Assembly (NCBI GenBank): GCA_015229045.1
Contig: JADGCJ010000100.1
Span: 1-11,581 of the forward strand
Source of the DNA: Magnetococcales bacterium
GTDB lineage: Bacteria; Pseudomonadota; Magnetococcia; Magnetococcales; DC0425bin3
Reading direction: 5' to 3'
DNA length: 11,581 nucleotides
Shown here: in pieces, positions 6,196 through 11,581 of the stretch
Layout of the letters: each line of letters starts with the position of its first letter
How positions within the stretch are numbered: the stretch's first letter is position 1
The notes under the pieces: model-generated
Database searches by the model: none
What the model saw: only the letters and a program-made list of their open reading frames with translations
Told to the model about the DNA's origin: nothing
Program-made: the position numbers and the translations under genes

Positions 6196-8402
6196 TCCAG
6201 CCGGAAAAAATCCCGGAAACCGCCCGCATGTTGCTGCTGTTGGCCATCATGGCCTTTGTGGGCCTGTTCATGAGCGGCATCGCCATTTCCATCCTGTACG
6301 ACACCGCCTTCACCCAATCGGGGCAGCGCCTGAAACAGACGGTGGAGAGCTACGCCCGTCTGATCGAGGCCATCGCCCGCAATGAAGCCACGCATCTCAC
6401 CAGCCATGGCGATCAGCCCGCGGCCGTCATTCTGCAGCAGGAGGTGTTGGATCAGGTGCGGGAAGCCCACCACCAATTCAAGGGTTTCGGGGAGACCGGC
6501 GAGTTCACCATGGGGCGGTTGGAGGGCAATGAAATCGTTTTCGTGCTGCGTCACCGCCACGCCAATCAGGATGAACCGTTACCGGTACCCTGGCACTCCA
6601 GTCTCGCCGAACCGATGCGTCGGGCTTTGCAGAGAGAAGCCGGAGTGGTGGTCGGTCTGGACTACCGGGGTGTCATGGTTCAGGCCGCCTACGAGCCCGT
6701 AGCCATCCTGAACCTGGGCGTCGTGGCCAAGATCGACCTGGAGGAGATCCGCCGCCCGTTCTTTCGGGCCGGTTACCAGGTGAGCGGCATCGGCGTGGTG
6801 GTCTTCATTGCCGGTACCCTCCTGTTTTACTGGATCGGGCAACCCATGGTGCAGCAGCTCCAGGACACCGTTGCCCTGCGGGAGAGCCGTCAGGCCCTGA
6901 TCCAAACGCAGCACGCCTTGCAGGAAAAGGCCGCCCATCTGGACAGCATTTTGAGAGCGGTGGATATGGCCATCCTGGCCACGGACGCCACCTTCCGCAT
7001 CGGCTATTGCAATCCGGAAGCGCAACGGATTTTCGGACAGGGCGCGGAGGAACTCATGGCGCAACCGTTGGCCGGTCTGCTCGCCAGCCTTCAGGGGGGG
7101 CCATTGGACGAGGACATCCGGGAAGTGCTGCGACACCGGGATCATCCCTTTGAAATGCAGCTTCAGGTCGCTGGTGAGAACTGCCGTCTGGAAGCCCTGT
7201 TGACCCGGATCGTCAATGCCTCGGGGGAGACAAGCGGTTTTTTGCTGGTGGCCAGGGATGTCACCGAAGCGAAAAACGCCCTGGAGGCGCTGATCCGTTC
7301 CGAACGCCGCTACCGTCTGCTCATGGAGTCGGCCAACGATGCCATCCTGATTGCCGATGCCGCCACGGGCATCATCCTGGATGCCAATCCCATGGCCAGC
7401 GAATTGTTGGGCCGTCCGCTGCAGGAGCTGATCGGCATGCACCAGACCGCATTGCACCCCCCGGGTGAGAGTGAATGCTATCGGCAACTGTTCCTGGAGC
7501 ATGTCCGCAAGGGAAACGGCCTGTTGTCGGGGATCAACGTGGTCCGCAAGGATGGCAGCGAAGTGCCGGTGGAGATTCGCGCCGCGGTGACCAATCTCGG
7601 GGATCAGCAGGTGATACAGGGCATCTTCCGGGATGTGACCGAGCGCAAGCTCATGGAGGAGAGGCAGCGGCTCCTGAACCAGGAACTGGAACTGCGGGTC
7701 GCGGAACGCACCCGGGAGCTGAACCGTTCCAATCAGGATTTGCAGCAGTTCGCCTATGTGGCCAGTCACGACCTCCAGGAACCCCTGCGTCTGATCACCG
7801 GCTATGTACAGCTTTTGGAGAAGCGCTACCGGGGCCAATTGGACGAGCAGGCCGACCGGTACATCGCCAGTGCCGTGGACGGGGTGAACCACATGCAGAG
7901 CCTGATCCAGAATCTTCTCCGTTACGCACGGGTGGGCAACACCGCCTCCGAACGGGTCGAGATCGATATGAACGCCGTCCTGGAACACACCCTGCGCAAC
8001 CTGGAATCGACCATCCGCGACTCGGCGGCGCTCATCAGCTACGAGCCGCTGCCGAATCTGCGGGCCGATCCGATTCTGATGGAACAAGTGCTGCAAAATC
8101 TGCTCAGCAACGCCTTGAAGTTTCGTGGCGTCGATGCGCCGCGTATCCACCTGAACGCTATCCGGGAAGGAAACGCCTGGGTGATCGCGGTTGCGGACAA
8201 CGGCATCGGCATCGATGCCAGGCATCAGGAGCGGATCTTTTTGATCTTTCAGAAACTCCACGCCAGGGCACGCTACGAGGGCACCGGCATCGGACTGGCC
8301 TTGTGCAAGCGCATCGTGGAACGCCATGGCGGGGAGATCCGGGTGGAGTCCACCCCGGGGAAGGGAAGTGTTTTCCGCTTCGCAATACCGGATGCCGTTT
8401 GA
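6192..8402 (+). CDS. Membrane sensor histidine kinase: TM-Cache-like-TM-PAS-PAS-HisKA-HATPase
   Basis: With ATG 6192 the protein has 736 residues. TM1 is about 13-35. A periplasmic region of about 36-195 contains GETGEFTMGR and ends in LGVVAKIDLEEIRRPF, the pattern of Cache-type extracellular sensors. TM2 is about 195-214. PAS1 is about 250-358 and PAS2 about 366-486, both closing with the usual RDVTEAK/RDVTERK. A helical linker leads to HisKA with VASHDLQEPLRLITGY (H526 phospho-acceptor). HATPase has N640, G1 DNGIGI 669-674 and G2 GTGIGL 697-702. It should autophosphorylate in response to a periplasmic ligand and/or a PAS-bound signal. The start fits GAGGA about 7 bases upstream and the ATGA overlap with the preceding kinase; an open extension back to 6081 would overlap that gene heavily. 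No receiver or Hpt domain is fused, so an external regulator is needed, and the Rcp1-type gene downstream is the obvious candidate. Confidence 0.92.
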   Translation: MIQPEKIPETARMLLLLAIMAFVGLFMSGIAISILYDTAFTQSGQRLKQTVESYARLIEAIARNEATHLTSHGDQPAAVILQQEVLDQVREAHHQFKGFGETGEFTMGRLEGNEIVFVLRHRHANQDEPLPVPWHSSLAEPMRRALQREAGVVVGLDYRGVMVQAAYEPVAILNLGVVAKIDLEEIRRPFFRAGYQVSGIGVVVFIAGTLLFYWIGQPMVQQLQDTVALRESRQALIQTQHALQEKAAHLDSILRAVDMAILATDATFRIGYCNPEAQRIFGQGAEELMAQPLAGLLASLQGGPLDEDIREVLRHRDHPFEMQLQVAGENCRLEALLTRIVNASGETSGFLLVARDVTEAKNALEALIRSERRYRLLMESANDAILIADAATGIILDANPMASELLGRPLQELIGMHQTALHPPGESECYRQLFLEHVRKGNGLLSGINVVRKDGSEVPVEIRAAVTNLGDQQVIQGIFRDVTERKLMEERQRLLNQELELRVAERTRELNRSNQDLQQFAYVASHDLQEPLRLITGYVQLLEKRYRGQLDEQADRYIASAVDGVNHMQSLIQNLLRYARVGNTASERVEIDMNAVLEHTLRNLESTIRDSAALISYEPLPNLRADPILMEQVLQNLLSNALKFRGVDAPRIHLNAIREGNAWVIAVADNGIGIDARHQERIFLIFQKLHARARYEGTGIGLALCKRIVERHGGEIRVESTPGKGSVFRFAIPDAV

Positions 8403-8540
8403 GCTGATTACAGGAGTTCTGTAGACACGATGGGCGGAAAGAGCTAGATTTCGAGGATGACCGATGCACGATAATTTGACCGAGCGCGGTGACGTTTCGG
8501 CAGAAAGCTTATGAGGTCCGGGACAACACGGAGAAATCCC
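8403..8540 (+). other. Intergenic gap inside the operon (138 bases)
   Basis: This is the longest gap in the rightward gene set. It contains a small inverted repeat TACAG-GAGTT-CTGTA (8410-8424, 5-base arms) without a following T run, so I do not call it a terminator. It also has an isolated TTGACC (8476-8481) with no acceptable -10 at 16-18 bases. A separate promoter for the regulator-kai genes could lie here, but I cannot show one. Confidence 0.3.
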
Positions 8541-8999
8541 ATGGAATCAGACGCGGCCAAACCCATTGAAATCCTGCTGGTCGAAGACAGCCCCGGGGAT
8601 GTGGAGCTGACCCGTGAGGCCTTGCGCGACTCCAAGCTGCTCAATTGCTTGCACGTTGTGGAGGATGGCGAAGAGGCCATGGCCTTCTTGCGTCGGGAAG
8701 GCCGGTATGCCGATGCCGTGCGCCCGGATGTCGTGTTGTTGGACCTCAACCTGCCGCGCAAGGATGGTCGCGAGGTGCTGGAGGAGATCAAGGCCGACCC
8801 GGATCTGAAATCGACGCCGGTGGTGGTGCTGACCACCTCCCGGGCCGACGAGGACATCCTGCGCACCTATCAGCTCCACGCCAACTGTTACATCACCAAA
8901 CCAGTGGATCTGAACCAGTTTTTTTCGGTGGTCCAATCGGTGGAAAATTTTTGGTTCACCGTGGTCAAACTGCCACCCAAACACAAAGGTTCCTGTTGA
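8541..8999 (+). CDS. Stand-alone response regulator, Rcp1 type
   Basis: A 152-residue single receiver domain with no output domain. It has [19 protein letters not shown] at the start (E15/D16), phospho-acceptor D68 in [14 protein letters not shown]98, and K110 in [16 protein letters not shown]. The extended C-terminus [17 protein letters not shown] is the hallmark of the Rcp1 subfamily, the regulators that accept phosphate from cyanobacterial phytochrome Cph1 and often dimerise through this tail. The upstream kinases have the matching SHDLQEPLR-type H-box, so this is their probable partner. ATG 8541 is chosen because GGAG lies 7 bases upstream; the in-frame ATG at 8511 would add ten unconserved residues. 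The next gene begins within a few bases of the stop. With no DNA-binding domain it must act by protein contact or as a phosphate relay; its target, possibly a clock component, is unknown. Confidence 0.93.
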   Translation: MESDAAKPIEILLVEDSPGDVELTREALRDSKLLNCLHVVEDGEEAMAFLRREGRYADAVRPDVVLLDLNLPRKDGREVLEEIKADPDLKSTPVVVLTTSRADEDILRTYQLHANCYITKPVDLNQFFSVVQSVENFWFTVVKLPPKHKGSC

Positions 9000-9004
9000 C
9001 GTCC

Positions 9005-9865
9005 ATGGCTCCCCTTGAGGAACAGACGATCCGGGCATTGCTGATCGAAGATGATCTGAGCTTCGCCACACTGCTTGAGGAATGGCTGGGCGATCAAGAA
9101 CGGCTCTGCTCCTCCATTCTGCCGTACCGCATCCTCCTGACCCGGGTGACGCTGCTCGCCCAGGCCCTCCAGGAATTGGAAAGCCATGCGTTCGACATCC
9201 TGCTCATCGACTTGAACCTACCCGACTCCGTTGGACTGGATACCTTTGAAAGGATCCGACATCATGCCACCACCTGTCCGGTGATCATTCTTTCCGGCCT
9301 GGACGATGAATCCCAGGCCATTCAAGCGGTACGCAGGGGTGCCCAGGACTACCTGGTCAAGGGTGGCATCGACGGCAACCTGCTGTTTCGTTCCATCGGG
9401 TACGCCATGGAACGCCACGCCCTGAAACTGGCCCTGGAACGGGTGCGGGAGTCGGAACGCCGCGCCCGGGAACGGGGATCCCTGGATCGGCTGTCGGAAA
9501 GGAATCTGAGCCGGGTCGCCGCGGAAGTACTCGGCATCCAGGAATTGAAACGGGATTATCAAGAACAATTTCAGCGGTTGGTGATGCGGTTCGGCACGGT
9601 GCTGGACCAACAGATTCAAATGCGGATCCACAAGGTGGTCTACAACATATCCGACGAACTCAAACAGATCGCTGCGGAACTCGGCTACCTGCGCTGCGGC
9701 CCCAGGGATGTGGTGGATCTTTATCTGGCCACCCTGGAAAAGCGGGAAGATCCCAGGTATCCGCAGAAGAACGAAGCCATTCACGAAGAGTGCCGCTATC
9801 TGGCGTTCGAGTTGATGGGACGCCTGGTATCCTTTTACCGACCCTATGCCATGGGAGGCGATTGA
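9005..9865 (+). CDS. kaiA3: KaiA-like clock protein: receiver domain fused to KaiA-type C-terminal domain (KaiA3 type)
   Basis: A 286-residue protein. The receiver (about 8-135) has E15/D16, phospho-acceptor D69 in [16 protein letters not shown]97 and K119, so it looks phosphorylatable. A charged linker helix (about 138-170) leads to an all-helical C-terminal domain (about 177-282). This domain opens with [12 protein letters not shown], continues with [13 protein letters not shown], and ends with [14 protein letters not shown]. By eye these line up with the cyanobacterial KaiA C-terminal blocks for the DYR-type helix, the IIEIHMELMDEF helix, and the LIDIIAHLCEMYRR end helix. KaiA stimulates KaiC autophosphorylation by binding its C-terminal tail. 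Canonical KaiA has a pseudo-receiver without the Asp, whereas KaiA3 of Synechocystis has a response-regulator-type N-terminus as here. The next two genes are kaiB and kaiC, which supports the assignment strongly. ATG 9005 has no good ribosome site; an in-frame TTG at 8996, with AAAGG 6 bases upstream and overlapping the previous stop, may be the true start. The symbol is by type. Confidence 0.75.
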   Translation: MAPLEEQTIRALLIEDDLSFATLLEEWLGDQERLCSSILPYRILLTRVTLLAQALQELESHAFDILLIDLNLPDSVGLDTFERIRHHATTCPVIILSGLDDESQAIQAVRRGAQDYLVKGGIDGNLLFRSIGYAMERHALKLALERVRESERRARERGSLDRLSERNLSRVAAEVLGIQELKRDYQEQFQRLVMRFGTVLDQQIQMRIHKVVYNISDELKQIAAELGYLRCGPRDVVDLYLATLEKREDPRYPQKNEAIHEECRYLAFELMGRLVSFYRPYAMGGD

Positions 9866-9914
9866 TGAACGGACTTCCGGAAGGCGGACGCATTGCACAA
9901 GGGGAATGCGGAAG

Positions 9915-10211
9915 ATGACTACCCACGAAAAATTTCTTCTGAAACTCTACATCACGGGCTATACCTCCCGCTCGGAACGGGCCATCAAAAACCTGCGGCG
10001 CATTTGCGAACAGGATCTGGGTGGACGCTACGAGATGCGGGTCATCGACATCCTGGAACAGCCGCAACTGGCCGAAGACGAAAAGATCCTGGCGACACCG
10101 ACCCTGATCAAGGTGCTGCCACCGCCCTTGCGCCGCATCATCGGCGATCTGTCGGATACCGAGAAAGTGCTGTTGGGGTTGGATCTGCTCCAAGTGGAAC
10201 CGAAGCATTAA
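9915..10211 (+). CDS. kaiB: Circadian clock protein KaiB
   Basis: A 98-residue protein matching KaiB along its whole length: [20 protein letters not shown] at 7-26, [20 protein letters not shown] at 41-60, then [20 protein letters not shown] at 61-80 and [10 protein letters not shown] at 83-92. The proline-rich KVLPPP block and the IIGDLS segment belong to the part that refolds between the tetrameric ground state and the thioredoxin-like fold. In the latter fold KaiB binds the CI ring of phosphorylated KaiC and sequesters KaiA. All these blocks are intact. ATG 9915 gives the usual KaiB length, with AAGGGG about 10 bases upstream; ATG 9906 is too close to that site, and ATG 9846 overlaps the previous gene. 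It follows the KaiA-like gene after 49 bases and precedes kaiC by 25 bases. Confidence 0.96.
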   Translation: MTTHEKFLLKLYITGYTSRSERAIKNLRRICEQDLGGRYEMRVIDILEQPQLAEDEKILATPTLIKVLPPPLRRIIGDLSDTEKVLLGLDLLQVEPKH

Positions 10212-10222
10212 CAATCCTGGCG

Positions 10223-10228
10223 AGGTGG
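10223..10228 (+). promoter_or_regulatory. Ribosome-binding site of kaiC
   Basis: AGGTGG lies 8 bases before the ATG at 10237. It fixes the kaiC start, since no other in-frame start with comparable support is nearby. Confidence 0.7.
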
Positions 10229-10236
10229 AATGAATC

Positions 10237-11581
10237 ATGGCTAACGACACTTGCAAGATTCCCATTAAAAAGCTCAATACCGGCATCGAAGGATTCGACC
10301 TCATCTCTTCAGGCGGACTGCCCATTGGACGCACCACCCTGATCACCGGCACCGCCGGAAGTGCCAAAACGGTCTTTGCGGCGCAATTCCTTGCCGAGGG
10401 GATCCAAAAGTTCAACGAACCGGGAGTTTTCGTCACTTTCGAGGAGCATCCCTCCGAGATTCGCCAAAATCTTTTGTCCTTGAATTGGGACATTCAGGAG
10501 TGGGAGGAGAAAAATCTGTGGCGTTTCGTGGATGCCTCGCCGCAGCCGGGCCACGAGACCATCGAATCGGGTGAGTTTGACCTGGGGGCACTGCTGGCCC
10601 GCATCGAATATGCGGCACGAACCATTGGTGCGAAGAGAATTTCCATCGACTCCCTGGGTGCCGTGTTCACGCAGTTCAACAACGCCTCCCTGGTGCGTGG
10701 GGAGTTGCGTCGCTTAAGTGCCGCCCTGAAGGGCATGGGGGTGACCACGGTGATGACCTCGGAGCGTACCCGGGAGTTTGGCGAGATCGCCCGTTTCGGG
10801 GTCGAGGAATTCGTGGCCGACAATGTGATCATTCTGCGCAATGTCCTGGAGGCGGAAAAACGCCGCCGTACCATTGAAATTCTGAAGTTTCGCGGCACCA
10901 CGCATCAGAAAGGGGAATATCCGTTCACGGTACTCCCCAATCAGGGAATCGTCATCATCCCTTTGTTGGCCATTGAACTCAAACAGCGCTCCTCAGCGGC
11001 GCGGGTGCCCTCGGGCAGCCCAGAGATGGACCGGATGTGCGGCGGCGGTTTCTTCCGGGATTCCCTGATCCTGGTTTCCGGTGCCACCGGATGCGGCAAG
11101 ACCCTGATGACCGCTGAGTTCATCCACGGTGGTGCCAAGCAGGGTGAGAAGTGCCTGCTTTTCGCCTATGAAGAGAGCCGGGAGCAGTTGTTGCGCAATG
11201 CCAATGGCTGGGGGATCGACTTCGAGGCCTTGGAACGCAACAACCTGTTACGGGTCGTGTGCGCCTACCCGGAAAGCGCTGGTCTGGAAGATCACCTGAT
11301 CGCCATCAAGCGGGAGATCGATGGTTTCAAACCGGACCGGGTGGCGGTGGACAGCGTGTCGGCCATGGAACGGGTGGGCACCAACCGGGGATTCCGGGAA
11401 TTCATGATCAGTCTGGCCTCGTTCGTCAAGCATCGGGAGATTCCGGGGATGTTCACGGCCACCACCGCCACGCTCATGGGGGGGCCATCGGTTACCGAAT
11501 CCCATTTCTCTTCGATCACCGACACCATCATTCTGCTACGCTACGTAGAGATGCTGGGCGAGATGCGCCGGGGGGTAACGG
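10237..11581 (+). CDS. kaiC: Circadian clock protein KaiC, double RecA-like ATPase/autokinase (3' truncated by window edge)
   Basis: 448 codons are present and the frame runs off the right edge. Full KaiC is about 500-520 residues, so the end of CII and the C-terminal tail bound by KaiA are missing. CI (about 1-247) starts IPIKKLNTGIEGFDLISSGG and has P-loop GTAGSAKT 38-45, catalytic E69/E70 in FVTFEEHP, and GVEEFVADNVIILRNVLE at 188-205. CII (about 248 onward) has P-loop GATGCGKT 282-289, E312/E313 in FAYEES, and VCAYPESAGLEDHL at 341-354. The phosphorylation segment TESHFSSITDT aligns S425/S426 with S431/T432 of S. elongatus KaiC, and T420 with T426. CI hydrolyses ATP slowly and binds KaiB; CII phosphorylates and dephosphorylates itself. 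Two departures from the S. elongatus protein are the second phosphosite (Ser instead of Thr) and the CI P-loop Gly replaced by A43. It is last in the visible operon, behind kaiB. Confidence 0.97.
   Translation, partial: MANDTCKIPIKKLNTGIEGFDLISSGGLPIGRTTLITGTAGSAKTVFAAQFLAEGIQKFNEPGVFVTFEEHPSEIRQNLLSLNWDIQEWEEKNLWRFVDASPQPGHETIESGEFDLGALLARIEYAARTIGAKRISIDSLGAVFTQFNNASLVRGELRRLSAALKGMGVTTVMTSERTREFGEIARFGVEEFVADNVIILRNVLEAEKRRRTIEILKFRGTTHQKGEYPFTVLPNQGIVIIPLLAIELKQRSSAARVPSGSPEMDRMCGGGFFRDSLILVSGATGCGKTLMTAEFIHGGAKQGEKCLLFAYEESREQLLRNANGWGIDFEALERNNLLRVVCAYPESAGLEDHLIAIKREIDGFKPDRVAVDSVSAMERVGTNRGFREFMISLASFVKHREIPGMFTATTATLMGGPSVTESHFSSITDTIILLRYVEMLGEMRRGVT

Noticed and set aside
6579..8327. 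Long open frame on the - strand (582 codons) opposite the membrane kinase
   Set aside because: It is a shadow of the kinase coding strand, with low-complexity composition and no motif.
8410..8424. Hairpin TACAG-GAGTT-CTGTA after the membrane kinase gene
   Set aside because: The stem is only 5 base pairs with low GC and no T run follows, so it is too weak to call a terminator.
8645..9004. Upstream extension of the KaiA-like frame inside the response regulator gene
   Set aside because: It is the alternative frame of the Rcp1-type regulator. The receiver fold begins only after 9005, so the extension is chance openness.
9874..9883. Perfect 10-base palindrome CTTCCGGAAG between the KaiA-like gene and kaiB
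   Set aside because: It is a single short palindrome without loop, partner copy or promoter context; such sites occur by chance at this length.
1..11581. Search for CRISPR arrays, insertion sequences, tRNA or rRNA genes and prophage genes
   Set aside because: I saw no regularly spaced repeats, transposase motifs, terminal inverted repeats or RNA-gene signatures; nearly all of the window is accounted for by protein genes.

Overview
The window (about 59-60% GC by eye) is densely coded and looks like the chromosome of a Gram-negative bacterium. An MsbA-type lipid exporter coupled to a GT4 glycosyltransferase indicates LPS or surface-glycan assembly. The many PAS-rich two-component proteins and a PD-(D/E)XK/DUF3782-like tail suggest a signalling-rich proteobacterium; a Magnetococcales-like host is only a guess. 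Nothing apart from the Kai genes themselves points to a cyanobacterium.

Layout. (1) Positions 3-209 (+) hold the 3' end of a DUF3782/PD-(D/E)XK-like gene. (2) Positions 262-5247 (-) hold three genes, transcribed leftward in this order: a REC-PAS-PAS-PAS-GGDEF diguanylate cyclase, an MsbA-like ABC exporter, and a GT4 glycosyltransferase whose ATG overlaps the exporter stop. (3) Positions 5248-5415 form a 168-base divergent intergenic region with overlapping candidate promoters. (4) Positions 5416 to the right edge (+) form a probable six-gene operon: a soluble sensor-less histidine kinase, a membrane Cache-like/PAS/PAS histidine kinase (ATGA overlap), a stand-alone Rcp1-type response regulator, a receiver protein with a KaiA-like C-terminal domain, kaiB, and kaiC (cut by the window edge).

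The main result is region 4. It is a complete kaiA-like/kaiB/kaiC clock cluster in which KaiA is a fusion of an apparently phosphorylatable receiver to a KaiA-type C-terminal domain (KaiA3-type architecture). It lies directly downstream of two related phytochrome-type kinases and an Rcp1-type regulator. The reasonable model is that signals sensed by the membrane kinase are relayed by phosphotransfer to the small regulator and/or the receiver of the KaiA-like protein, which then modulates KaiC phosphorylation with KaiB. The divergent diguanylate cyclase carries a receiver of the same subfamily as the KaiA-like protein, so c-di-GMP output may be fed by the same kinases. The gene identities are seen in the sequence; the wiring is inference.
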